Shown here: positions 31,123 to 38,008 of the stretch, piece by piece
How positions within the stretch are numbered: position 1 is the stretch's first letter
How the letters are laid out: every line of letters starts with the position of its first letter
Origin: a virus
Virus record (IMG/VR): IMGVR_UViG_3300033148_004627
Span: 1-39,325 of that record
Length of the DNA: 39,325 nucleotides
Direction: 5' to 3' (one strand)
Made by a program: the position numbers and the translations under genes
The notes under the pieces: model-generated
Seen by the model: only the letters and a program-made list of their open reading frames with translations
Databases searched by the model: none
What the model was told of the DNA's origin: nothing

Positions 31123-31260
31123 CAACGCACCCTCAAGCTCCCCCTAAGTGTAAGTGAAGTCATGGAGCGTACTGCCGGGAAACGTGTACGCAAGATCAAA
31201 GAAATTAAATGCACTTGTGCCCTTTACTCCCCTGACTCATGCAAACGTTGCAACATATGA
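31096..31260 (+). CDS. cassette gene C, small cysteine-rich protein (54 aa)
   Basis: ORF starting inside R2 (MSLAAPQPLQRTLKLPLSV). It is basic in the middle (RTAGKRVRKIKEIK) and ends in CTCALYSPDSCKRCNI, a cluster of four cysteines that may bind zinc. The function is unknown. The same first nine codons occur in R2 copy 1, but there the frame continues for only another 24 codons through R1. It may be a gene whose start was duplicated when the unit R1-geneB-R2 was inserted. Confidence 0.55.
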   Translation: MSLAAPQPLQRTLKLPLSVSEVMERTAGKRVRKIKEIKCTCALYSPDSCKRCNI

Positions 31261-31273
31261 TCGTATGGGGAGG

Positions 31274-31294
31274 AGCACTTGTGCTTTTCTTTTC
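31274..31294 (+). terminator. short terminator after the plus-strand cassette genes
   Basis: AGCA/TGCT stem with loop CTTG followed by TTTTCTTTT, fourteen bases after the stop of gene C. The stem is short, so strength is uncertain. Confidence 0.4.
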
Positions 31295-31331
31295 CGTACT
31301 CTTTGAGCTATAAACACTGGGCAGTACGATA

Positions 31332-31362
31332 CCGTGCTCTAAGCACGGAAGCAGATCGCTCC
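31332..31362. other. hairpin element, copy 2
   Basis: Plus strand: CCGTGCT-CTA-AGCACGG, then AA and GCAGATCGCTCC. Compared with copy 1 the outer stem (CCGT/ACGG), the CTA loop and the GCAGATCGyTCC tail are kept, while the inner three base pairs change on both sides. GCAGTACGATA precedes it. Confidence 0.6.
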
Positions 31363-31462
31363 AGCCTCCCCGGCACATTGCTACGCTGAGGGGTAAAGTG
31401 GCAAATTCGGCTTCTCTCAATGCGTTCTAAGCTCGTAAAAAGTTTTCTAGGTAGTTTAGTAC

Positions 31463-31720
31463 CTAATTGGCCTTCAACAAATTATCTACTGCAATTTCAC
31501 ATGCGGTATTCATTACTTCATCCCAACACTCTAACCCACTCTCTACGCCCTTGCGGATGCTGCTCTCCATTTCGTCTAGCTCCTTGCGTGTAGGTTCTCG
31601 CCCTAGATGTCTTTCAATGTAATATTGAGCATCCTCCATTGTAAGAATGTATAGAACGGCGTGGGTAGCTTCTGGCTTGTCTCGTAGGTCATCCATTATA
31701 TAGGGGTTGCGCGTACTCAT
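31463..31720 (-). CDS. small acidic helical protein (85 aa)
   Basis: The function is not recognised. The start is the ATG at 31720 (MSTRNPYIM) after TTTTTCCCCTCCACAAT; an ATG nine codons upstream lies before that leader. The sequence is helical and acidic with a pattern TMEDAQYYIERHLGREPTRKEL, which recalls small helix-turn-helix-like elements but without a clear recognition helix. An inverted repeat TAGGTA/TACCTA just after the stop could help end transcription. It may be the last gene after the amidotransferase unit. Confidence 0.65.
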   Translation of the reverse strand: MSTRNPYIMDDLRDKPEATHAVLYILTMEDAQYYIERHLGREPTRKELDEMESSIRKGVESGLECWDEVMNTACEIAVDNLLKAN

Positions 31721-31763
31721 ATTGTGGAGGGGAAAAAATGTACACAATGCTACTCTCTTGTTG

Positions 31764-31777
31764 ATCCTGCGCAGGAT
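31764..31777. promoter_or_regulatory. perfect 14-base palindrome ATCCTGCGCAGGAT
   Basis: Lies between the genes at 31798 and 31720. It could be an operator for a dimeric protein or a weak hairpin; a neighbouring TAGCAGGAGA repeats half of it. There is no T run, so it is not a normal terminator. Confidence 0.35.
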
Positions 31778-31797
31778 AGCTAGCAGGAGAGGGTCTA

Positions 31798-32031
31798 CTA
31801 GCTTCCTACTTCTCTATTTTTCTTTTCCTCCTTCTCATCATATCGCTCATGGAGCTTCTTAACGAGAAGGTTACGGAAGTCGTCACACTCTAAGAGTGCT
31901 GCTTGGACTTCGGGGTTGTACATTCTAAGTCTGCCTTCACTGTCAATGCAGTGTTCGACGATAAGTTTTGTATCTTCATCAGCCCCGAAAAGATGATGAA
32001 CAAAACGTGAAAGTGGGGATGAACCAGACAT
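31798..32031 (-). CDS. small helical protein (77 aa)
   Basis: I do not recognise it. The ATG at 32031 (MSGSSPLSRFV) follows the leader CATTCCCCCTTTAGCC. The protein is helical with an acidic-basic C-terminus (KLHERYDEKEEKKNRE) and no cysteines. It lies 115 bases after the amidotransferase stop on the same strand. It could be a small regulator or partner of the upstream enzymes, but this is only from position. Confidence 0.6.
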   Translation of the reverse strand: MSGSSPLSRFVHHLFGADEDTKLIVEHCIDSEGRLRMYNPEVQAALLECDDFRNLLVKKLHERYDEKEEKKNREVGS

Positions 32032-32145
32032 GGCTAAAGGGGGAATGTGTTGAAACATAGTTCTAAAGGGGAACTTATCTTACGGAGAGAGTAGCATCGT
32101 ATACACGTTGACTTCCTGTGTTGTGAAAGATCGAAAGGGGAGTTC

Positions 32146-33420
32146 TTACCTCCCTAAACCTAAAACTTCACCCTCTACCTCTTCGAGCGGCAATATAGCC
32201 CTGCTTCCCTCCCCCAACTTAGGTACTTCATCAGCCCAGTTCAACAATGTAACCCTTAACCGGTACATTCCCTTTCTCATTCTTCTCGCTCTCCTCGTAT
32301 TGAGTTTTACTAAAAGACTTATTTGTAAATCAATATCAGATAACAACCTGTGTACCTCCACATCATTACAAACTTCTTGCCTCAGCATATCCTCCACTAA
32401 TTCTGTAAGCCCTTTATTATCAGCATATAAGTTTTTCGCCGTGTTCTGAACGTCTATTGCAGCTTTTCCCTTTACTATTGGATCATTACTTTCTCCTTCC
32501 TCGAATATCCTTAATACTTCCTCTGCGTTTTTATTCTTACTTATGATAGAACTCTTTTTTGTACTTGGTGTCAAAAATCCGCTACCGTCATCCTCCCATT
32601 CATCCCATCCCTTTTCACCGTACCCACCGTACCTGTCATACCCATATCCACTATATCCATAATTTCCATTGTTCACAGAAGAGGAATAGCTACTTGGGAA
32701 TGCTCGAAACTTAATATCATCAGTATCCACCTTCCCATTCTTCCAATGTAGCGTATGTAGCGTTAGTGCTGGTAACTCAGTATCTATCTCTTTACCTTTC
32801 TTGTCCTCGATCTTGTACCCACACTCACTACTTATTACAACATCATCCCCGTATGTCCAGCTATGCAAAGGGTTCTGATTGTTCCTTCCGTAATGTACAT
32901 TTATGAGTTTATGTGTTTCAGTATCAATCTCTAGGAGCACAAAGGCAATACTACCGTTACAGTTTACAGTTTTTCCATCCTCAATATACCGTGCGAGTTC
33001 ATGCAATAGCGTCTCACTATCGTTGTACTTACCTTTCCCGTCCTTGGTGGTGTACTTGATACCGTCCTTATAATGCTCCTTCTTGAGTATATCATTATTC
33101 CATATAATACCGTTATGCGTTAGTGCATACGTCCTCTGATGGTATTTACTATCGCAAATCGGGTGATTCTGAAATTCCACGTTTTCTGTGCTTGTGGGTG
33201 TCCGGTGATGGAATTGTATCAACTGAGTACGAAGCCGTGATACTGCATAAAAACACTCCGCTTCTGTTTTAAATCTGCGTGTCTTCACTAGCCCTCCTCT
33301 CGTTAGATAGGAAAATCCAAAACCCTCAACCCCACGTAACCGTTGGTTATTATATAGCTGAACCAATGAACTGGGGTCAACGTTCTGCTTCCGATTGTAT
33401 AAAGTGACTAAACCACACAT
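32146..33420 (-). CDS. class II glutamine amidotransferase domain protein (424 aa)
   Basis: An Ntn-hydrolase that releases ammonia from glutamine. Cys 2 right after the initiator Met (MCGLVTLYN) is the expected nucleophile after Met removal. FHHRTPT (Arg 73) and a QNHP segment (Asn 85-His 86) fit the glutamine-binding loop, and THNGI (His 102, Asn 103, Gly 104) fits the oxyanion motif. No synthase domain follows: the rest has a Tyr/Gly-rich linker (NYGYSGYGYDRYGGYG) and a helical C-terminus. The ammonia must be used by another protein, and the amidoligase gene starts the same transcript 21 bases upstream. Peptide or protein amidation is the most likely use; asparagine or glucosamine synthesis would need a second domain that is absent. 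Confidence 0.85.
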   Translation of the reverse strand: MCGLVTLYNRKQNVDPSSLVQLYNNQRLRGVEGFGFSYLTRGGLVKTRRFKTEAECFYAVSRLRTQLIQFHHRTPTSTENVEFQNHPICDSKYHQRTYALTHNGIIWNNDILKKEHYKDGIKYTTKDGKGKYNDSETLLHELARYIEDGKTVNCNGSIAFVLLEIDTETHKLINVHYGRNNQNPLHSWTYGDDVVISSECGYKIEDKKGKEIDTELPALTLHTLHWKNGKVDTDDIKFRAFPSSYSSSVNNGNYGYSGYGYDRYGGYGEKGWDEWEDDGSGFLTPSTKKSSIISKNKNAEEVLRIFEEGESNDPIVKGKAAIDVQNTAKNLYADNKGLTELVEDMLRQEVCNDVEVHRLLSDIDLQISLLVKLNTRRARRMRKGMYRLRVTLLNWADEVPKLGEGSRAILPLEEVEGEVLGLGR

Positions 33421-33441
33421 ATTGTAAAATGGAGAAAAGGA

Positions 33442-35487
33442 TTAGAAGATTTCTGGTATAGGGTTTTCAGCTGTAAAATCCGCCACGGGGTTGTTCCATT
33501 CTCTAGTTTCTTCCACCGTCAAGATATACCCATTAGCTTCCGTAAACCTGAATGCAGACTCCTGGTTTCCAACTCTGAGTCTACTTGGAGTAGGGTCTTC
33601 ATCATCAATCTCCATAGAAGATTCTTCGTTTATTGCAGCCGCCTCATCATGTGCTTGTTGGATGCTTAGCTCCCGCGCTTGCGCGTCCTCATTCGTAATA
33701 TGGTAGTAAATACGCTCCCACTTATTCAATAAGGGTATACGCTCCTCATATGGCATGGAGTACAATCTTTGCTTTTCCTGAATAAATTTTACAGTCCCTT
33801 TGTTAAGTTTCAGCATCTTACATATCTTGTCAGAATGTCCAATGGGCTTTTTACAAAACGTGTACAACTTCTTGCAGTCCCTGTCTGTAGCGGTCTTTGC
33901 AAGATCCCAGATAGCATCAATGAACTTGAGCCAGTGTACTATCGCTCTCGCGTCTGCAGTCGCATGGTGCGCTCTTACTTCTACTGTTCCACCTGTATTC
34001 GGACGGGTGTTTTCCTCCTCATATTCTGCAACGTACCCACACTGGCACTCTTCGGGCTCACCTGTTCCACACCTATTGCACCAGAAACTATCCCAGTTAA
34101 TCCTCGCTTCCCCTTGCATCATAGGGGTTAGGTTCATGGAAGTGTACTTATCGTCTATGTGTCTCTGATACTTCAATGCTTCGGTTAGGTTTTTCGTCAC
34201 GTCTAGTATTTTCCTAAAACTCTCTTCACAGAATAAACGAACATGAGTTTCGTCTCTCCTCTCCCTTGGTAGCATGGAGTAAGCAAATTTCTCCAATATA
34301 AGCCACACCTTAAACACTTGTTCTGCTGCTATATTCTTATCCTGTACGTGTACGTGAATCCCACTGGCGTTGTAGGTATGGGGGTATCCGTTCACTACAG
34401 CACAAAGGGCACGCGTTGCCTTTGTAATCGTTCTCCTATCACTAGGCTGTGATACAACCTCGTACCCATTGTGTACGCTGCCATCCCCCCAAACCCCAAA
34501 CTTCACACCATCAATGTTCAATGCGACTATATCTTTCTTCATTTCTCCACGCGCAACAATGTCATTGAACTCAAATTCTATACCATACGTCCGCACACCA
34601 TTCTTTTTAACAATAGGTGTATAACTAATGCCCCGACTATCCCACATACTCATCTTTCTTCTGCAATCGTCACACAGATATTGTTTTTTCACCTTATGCT
34701 TCCTTTCCTTTGTAATTGCGTTTTTTCCGCAACGTCCACATATCGCAATCCCCAGTTTAGCTACAGCTCTCTTTGAGAGACAATAGCCTAAACACTTCGG
34801 ATGCTTCTTCCCCTGTTTGTGCGCTACGCACTCCTTATCTACATACACACCTAGCGACTCGCAAAAATAACAATTCTTCCGTATTTCTCTCTCCCATATT
34901 GCATATTGCTTTCCTTTCGGCGTAAGTATCTGCTGCATTCTATAAGGTGCGCAACGTCTAGGTGCTCCCATCTTAGTGGCAAGAGAGTGCGGAGCACTCA
35001 TCTCCTCTCCCGAGTAGTAACACTTGAGCTTGGTATCTGTAGGAATGTGCAGATACGGGCACAAATCTTGACTCAATATTGGACGCTTTTGACCATATCT
35101 TACCTTCTCACCATACCTAATATCAGCCTCACGCCATCGGTACGATCGAAAAATTGCATTAAATATATAATTGACTCCATCCGGGCTTGACGGGATCACG
35201 TAAACATCTCGCTCAATCACCCCGCGTGTTTTTACATCAGAACATACCCCTACTTGATACCTTTGCGTCTCACCCCAGTATATATTTTCTGCATAGAAAG
35301 AAGGCAGTTTAACCGGTTCAATCTGCACCCCATCAATCACAGGAAAATGTATATACACATTATCAATTCTGTACGTCTTCCCCTCCTCTCTTATACCACT
35401 AATATGATATTTTATATAGACACATTTACGCTTTGCATCCTCAATGGTTCCACTGTCTATATGGTAGTTATAGTAACAATTAGACAT
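33442..35487 (-). CDS. amidoligase (GCS-like COOH-NH2 ligase) with zinc-binding N-terminus (681 aa)
   Basis: This would form an amide or peptide bond using ATP. The C-terminal domain (from about residue 300) has the Amidoligase_2 signature: YGIEFEF (Glu 304, Glu 306), DGSV with Glu 343 (GYEVVSQP), GIHVHV (His 378, His 380), and TVEVRAHH (Glu 503, Arg 505) followed by the WLKFIDAIW helix. Before it are cysteine pairs that look like treble-clef or ribbon zinc sites (CYFC 206-209, CGRC 250-253, CDDC 272-275). A further zinc-like insertion CNRC...CQC is at 470-483. The N-terminal 200 residues are unique to me. The ATG overlaps the preceding 56-residue gene by eight bases. The substrate is unknown. 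Confidence 0.85.
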   Translation of the reverse strand: MSNCYYNYHIDSGTIEDAKRKCVYIKYHISGIREEGKTYRIDNVYIHFPVIDGVQIEPVKLPSFYAENIYWGETQRYQVGVCSDVKTRGVIERDVYVIPSSPDGVNYIFNAIFRSYRWREADIRYGEKVRYGQKRPILSQDLCPYLHIPTDTKLKCYYSGEEMSAPHSLATKMGAPRRCAPYRMQQILTPKGKQYAIWEREIRKNCYFCESLGVYVDKECVAHKQGKKHPKCLGYCLSKRAVAKLGIAICGRCGKNAITKERKHKVKKQYLCDDCRRKMSMWDSRGISYTPIVKKNGVRTYGIEFEFNDIVARGEMKKDIVALNIDGVKFGVWGDGSVHNGYEVVSQPSDRRTITKATRALCAVVNGYPHTYNASGIHVHVQDKNIAAEQVFKVWLILEKFAYSMLPRERRDETHVRLFCEESFRKILDVTKNLTEALKYQRHIDDKYTSMNLTPMMQGEARINWDSFWCNRCGTGEPEECQCGYVAEYEEENTRPNTGGTVEVRAHHATADARAIVHWLKFIDAIWDLAKTATDRDCKKLYTFCKKPIGHSDKICKMLKLNKGTVKFIQEKQRLYSMPYEERIPLLNKWERIYYHITNEDAQARELSIQQAHDEAAAINEESSMEIDDEDPTPSRLRVGNQESAFRFTEANGYILTVEETREWNNPVADFTAENPIPEIF

Positions 35488-35650
35488 GAGAGAAGTAAGA
35501 GGGAAGGGTAAAATCTTGATTCTTGTATCTAATTCCTGTATAATAGGAAGATTCTAGCATTTCTTCTAGTGCGTCCTCTGCCGGATGATCACCAAATAAC
35601 ACACCATACCTCCTCCTCACATTGAATAGTGGTTCAGATACACGGATCAT
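35480..35650 (-). CDS. small gene coupled to the amidoligase (56 aa)
   Basis: A 57-codon ORF (MIRVSEPLFNVRRRYGVLFG and on) that ends eight bases inside the amidoligase start, in another frame. It begins about 30 bases after a TATAAA box. The sequence is well mixed, with an acidic helix EDALEEMLESS and a C-terminus rich in aromatic and polar residues. Tight overlap with the next gene suggests translational coupling and a related role, possibly a peptide substrate or regulator, but no motif supports a particular function. Confidence 0.6.
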   Translation of the reverse strand: MIRVSEPLFNVRRRYGVLFGDHPAEDALEEMLESSYYTGIRYKNQDFTLPSYFSHV

Positions 35651-35686
35651 ATATAATGGTAGAAGTGGAAATAAAAGTTCACCCCC

Positions 35687-35715
35687 TTTATACTCTTGAT
35701 TAAGGAAAATTACAA
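35687..35715 (-). promoter_or_regulatory. sigma70-like promoter for the amidoligase unit
   Basis: On the minus strand TTGTAA (35715-35710) and TATAAA (35692-35687) with a 17-base spacer. The transcription start near 35680 gives a leader of about 30 bases to the 56-residue gene. Confidence 0.5.
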
Positions 35716-35753
35716 ATCATTAAGGAAGCGAAGAAAGAGAATCATGTCATAAT

Positions 35754-35779
35754 AAAAAAACCTATTCTCAGGTTTTTTT
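35754..35779. terminator. bidirectional rho-independent terminator
   Basis: AAAAAAACCT-ATTCTC-AGGTTTTTTT, able to act on both strands. On the minus strand it ends the cyclotransferase transcript and shields the amidoligase promoter. Confidence 0.8.
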
Positions 35780-35786
35780 GCATCGG

Positions 35787-35835
35787 TAGTGGCGCATCAC
35801 TAATTCATAGTGGCACTGTTCTTAGATAGTGGCGC
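35787..35835 (+). repeat. three TAGTGGCRC motifs at 20-base spacing
   Basis: TAGTGGCGC at 35787-35795, TAGTGGCAC at 35808-35816 and TAGTGGCGC at 35827-35835, all on the plus strand and about two helical turns apart. Further copies: TAGTGGTTC 35627, TAGTGGCGA 36010, TAGTGGTGT 36167, TAGTGATAC 36220 and TAGTGGCGC 29732. They could be binding sites for one protein. Confidence 0.55.
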
Positions 35836-35836
35836 G

Positions 35837-36163
35837 TCAAAAATCATTGCGTACATAGACGTACACCGTGTCCATAGGAGTCCCATCCACATAACTAGCT
35901 GCCATGCTCACACGCCGATACCCGTTACCTTCATACGAGTCTAAACGCGGTACTACGTCCTTCGGAACCTCATACACCTTACCGTCCACATAACTGCCTT
36001 TGACTGAGGTAGTGGCGATCATAGGAATCTCTCCCTTGTCATAGTCCCCACCTACATGTTTCACACCGTGCAAGCGAGCGGACTGCCCTTTGATTGTCTT
36101 TCCAAAGAATATTTTTTGTAGTCGTGGACTTTGTAACGTTCCGTAGGCAAATAATTTAGGCAT
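35837..36163 (-). CDS. gamma-glutamylcyclotransferase (GGCT/AIG2-like) (108 aa)
   Basis: This enzyme family releases 5-oxoproline from gamma-glutamyl amines or peptides. The FAYGTL substrate loop is at residues 5-10, the typical catalytic Glu is at 78 (DSYEGNGYRR), and the length is normal for the family. A DGKVYEVP strand and a final DTVYVYV strand complete the fold. In the window it lies just before the amidoligase/amidotransferase unit on the same strand, but is separated from it by a strong terminator. If the three act together, it would cut gamma-glutamyl products or proofread the ligase. The ATG is close to a TAGTGGTGT motif. Confidence 0.87.
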   Translation of the reverse strand: MPKLFAYGTLQSPRLQKIFFGKTIKGQSARLHGVKHVGGDYDKGEIPMIATTSVKGSYVDGKVYEVPKDVVPRLDSYEGNGYRRVSMAASYVDGTPMDTVYVYVRNDF

Positions 36164-36230
36164 AGGTAGTGGTGTTAAATACTGAGCAGTTCGATATCAG
36201 TCCGCTCCATGCTTATCGGTAGTGATACTG

Positions 36231-36236
36231 TATAAT
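36231..36236 (+). promoter_or_regulatory. -10 box TATAAT for the plus-strand gene
   Basis: TATAAT ten bases before the ATG at 36247 with a weak -35 region (ATGCTT). A transcript would start about four bases before the ATG, so it would be nearly leaderless. A TAGTGATAC motif lies just upstream. Confidence 0.4.
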
Positions 36237-36246
36237 AAGCAGCCAT

Positions 36247-36426
36247 ATGGATACCAGCGAGGAAGATATCAGTAATATGATATTGCATTATGCTCCGGTA
36301 GAGGCTGGATGGTGGATAGATCAAGTAATTCATGATGAGATCCGTAATGTTGTAGATGCGCAAGCGCGGGAACGTTTGTATAAACTTCTCATTGAGCACA
36401 GTCGCATTGAATACTGTGTGGGTTAG
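36247..36426 (+). CDS. small plus-strand protein (59 aa)
   Basis: ORF MDTSEEDISNMILHYAPVEA and on, acidic and helical, ending IEHSRIEYCVG. It is preferred to a minus-strand ORF over the same bases because that product is hydrophobic and of odd composition, while this one looks like a soluble helical protein. It is divergent from the cyclotransferase gene and convergent with the 61-residue gene, sharing four bases at the ends. The function is unknown; one of few plus-strand genes here. Confidence 0.5.
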   Translation: MDTSEEDISNMILHYAPVEAGWWIDQVIHDEIRNVVDAQARERLYKLLIEHSRIEYCVG

Positions 36427-36608
36427 GACGGATTAGAATCTAAAGCTCTCTCCGCTTCCTCGGCCTCTTCCTGGGTGAGTGAATCGTCTTGAAGGCAACA
36501 AGCAATGTCGTACCGCCATCGTTCTGCCAGTGAAGGCCAGCAGTGCTCGGGAGCACCCTCGCGCTCTATTGCTATGCCGTCAAGGATGGTGGAGAGGAGT
36601 TCTTTCAT
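36423..36608 (-). CDS. small acidic protein (61 aa)
   Basis: The function is unknown. Helical, with a CWPSLAERWRYDIACCL core and an acidic end (TQEEAEEAERALD). Its ATG overlaps the STAS gene stop as ATGA, after the leader CCTTTACCCCA. It may be the partner of the STAS protein, since such proteins often act with a small binding partner, but nothing in the sequence shows this. Confidence 0.6.
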   Translation of the reverse strand: MKELLSTILDGIAIEREGAPEHCWPSLAERWRYDIACCLQDDSLTQEEAEEAERALDSNPS

Positions 36609-36859
36609 TGGGGTAAAGGAACAGTATGCTTATAAACTTCAATTATCCCCAGTTGCGTAAAGAGCGCACGGACTTCTTCGCTCATATTTTCAATGCGGAT
36701 CACCTTATCTTTCGCTCGATTGAAGAGAGCGATAAATTCTCCCATCCTAACGGAAGTAATCCATCTGACTTCTGAGAAGTCGAGAACGGTTACGTCAGCA
36801 AGGGGGATCTGCGAGAGGTCTTGCTCTTCTGTAATAGTGATGGAGTTGGGAATATTCAT
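36605..36859 (-). CDS. STAS-domain protein, anti-anti-sigma-like (84 aa)
   Basis: The fold is a STAS domain: VTVLDFSEVRWITSVRMGEF is the strand-helix region that carries the phosphorylated serine in SpoIIAA-type regulators (here Ser 36 region, ITSVR), followed by FNRAKDKVIRIENMSEEVRALF and a last LGIIEVY. Most STAS proteins bind partner switching kinases, so it could alter host sigma-factor control or act as a regulator within the phage. The first residues (PNSITITEE) almost match those of the upstream methyltransferase (PNSITITED). It overlaps the next gene as ATGA. Confidence 0.7.
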   Translation of the reverse strand: MNIPNSITITEEQDLSQIPLADVTVLDFSEVRWITSVRMGEFIALFNRAKDKVIRIENMSEEVRALFTQLGIIEVYKHTVPLPQ

Positions 36860-36862
36860 AAA

Positions 36863-37489
36863 TTAGGGGTTAGCTTTAAAAAAGGCTTTGGCAAATCCTT
36901 GTGGGGTCATTGCCCTTCTGGCTGCTTGCAACTTCTCGGGACAAATTTCTTTGTACCATTCGGGGAGCTTAGGTAGCTCTCTGTTATTGATCGAACAAGC
37001 GGCGATTTGCTCTTGTGTCATGGTAACTGGGGTTTTCCTCGGCTCTTTGTAATATCCCCACAAATCGGTTTTTTTTGTGTATGGGTCGCCATAATCACAC
37101 GGCTGCCATGTGAGAGGTGGTTTTCCAAGAAATTGTCGTAAATATCCAACAGGATTTTCAAGCGCCCAAAATTTTAACGATTCTCCCAACCTGCACTGGC
37201 GGATGATATGAAGACACGCATCAACAAGCACAAGTCCCTCCTTAAAATTCCTCGGTATTTTTGCAGTTGTTCTGGCCAGAGAGAAATGTGTACAAGGAGG
37301 AGCGGCGAGAATCCCATAAACCCCGTCTGGTGGCACATAAGTGGTAACATCATACATTGGTAACGTGATGAGTCGCACATCATATCCGGCATTTTTGTAT
37401 GGTTCGCTCCATGACCCTGTACCGCCGCACAAGTCCAAAACTATCTTTTCTTTGTCTTCTGTAATGGTGATGGAGTTAGGAGTTGTCAT
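36863..37489 (-). CDS. C5-cytosine DNA methyltransferase-like protein (208 aa)
   Basis: It would transfer a methyl group to cytosine in DNA. Motif I is LDLCGGTGSWSEP (residues 18-30), motif IV is APPCTHFS with Cys 66 as the expected nucleophile, and ALENPVGYL (109-117) corresponds to the ENV motif. The protein is shorter than usual C5 enzymes and has no clear target-recognition domain, so the target may be unusual or the enzyme may be partial. The start is the ATG at 37489, after CTTCATCCCCATCTC; a longer frame would overlap the upstream gene by much more. No restriction enzyme gene is next to it, so protection of phage DNA or regulation are both possible. Confidence 0.75.
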   Translation of the reverse strand: MTTPNSITITEDKEKIVLDLCGGTGSWSEPYKNAGYDVRLITLPMYDVTTYVPPDGVYGILAAPPCTHFSLARTTAKIPRNFKEGLVLVDACLHIIRQCRLGESLKFWALENPVGYLRQFLGKPPLTWQPCDYGDPYTKKTDLWGYYKEPRKTPVTMTQEQIAACSINNRELPKLPEWYKEICPEKLQAARRAMTPQGFAKAFFKANP

Positions 37490-37739
37490 GAGATGGGGAT
37501 GAAGGGAATACCATTCTAGTCTTCCCATTGTGTCCATGTATAAGTTCGACATGCTCTACCGATTCATATACACCAGTAGACTGCGCTTTTACGTTAGTGT
37601 CCTGCCTCCATCGAAGTACGCATGTACCACATGGAAAAACACACCCATCAGCCACGATTCCAGTCCCACTAATACCAGTTTCATCTTCATCCCTTATAAG
37701 ATGAAACACCTTTGCCTGTGCTGTTTTCTTAGTTGTCAT
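37476..37739 (-). CDS. small conserved-looking phage protein (87 aa)
   Basis: The function is unknown. A beta-rich protein with FHLIRDEDETGISGTGIVADG, FPCGTCVLRW, and VEHVELIHGH, a pattern that recalls a widespread family of small phage orphans that end with 'VEH...iHGH.g'. The ATG overlaps the preceding stop as ATGA, and the end overlaps the methyltransferase start by 14 bases. Confidence 0.65.
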   Translation of the reverse strand: MTTKKTAQAKVFHLIRDEDETGISGTGIVADGCVFPCGTCVLRWRQDTNVKAQSTGVYESVEHVELIHGHNGKTRMVFPSSPSHDNS

Positions 37740-38008
37740 GGGGTTGATTGGGAATCGAGAATCGAAACAAGAGCTTTGCAGCGCGTGGGAAGGTCAGCTT
37801 TAGCACCATAACCATTGGTAAGATCACTAATATCTTCATGGTTTAGTATTCTCCAATACTCCTCCCACAATTCCTCATCTTCCATCATCCTCTCCTCCAC
37901 CATGCGAAAATCATTCCAATCTTCCATAGGATTCCAGTATGCCCCCTGTGTACCATCTTCCCACCCTATGAATTCCGCTAATTTCTCAATTATTTCAGTA
38001 TCAGACAT
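37736..38008 (-). CDS. small acidic phage protein, ABA-sandwich-like (90 aa)
   Basis: The layout EKLAEFIGWEDGTQGAYWNP, MEDWNDFRMVEERMMEDEEL and a late CKALVSIL helix resembles the small phage proteins with an alpha-beta-alpha sandwich domain, whose function is not known to me. The start lies eight bases before the stop of the zinc-finger gene, and its stop overlaps the next start as ATGA. Confidence 0.65.
   Translation of the reverse strand: MSDTEIIEKLAEFIGWEDGTQGAYWNPMEDWNDFRMVEERMMEDEELWEEYWRILNHEDISDLTNGYGAKADLPTRCKALVSILDSQSTP

Noticed and set aside
31205-31420. 71-codon minus-strand ORF
   Set aside because: It covers the hairpin element and terminator-like sequence, begins without the usual leader, and runs antisense to gene C.
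35516-35544. TTGATT-17-TATAAT promoter on the plus strand
   Set aside because: A good match, but it would read antisense through the 56-residue gene and no plus-strand ORF follows. An antisense RNA up to the terminator at 35779 is possible but I cannot support it.
36175-36399. 74-codon minus-strand ORF
   Set aside because: It lies opposite the more protein-like 59-codon ORF with a TATAAT box, and its own composition is odd (Ile, Tyr and Ser rich).
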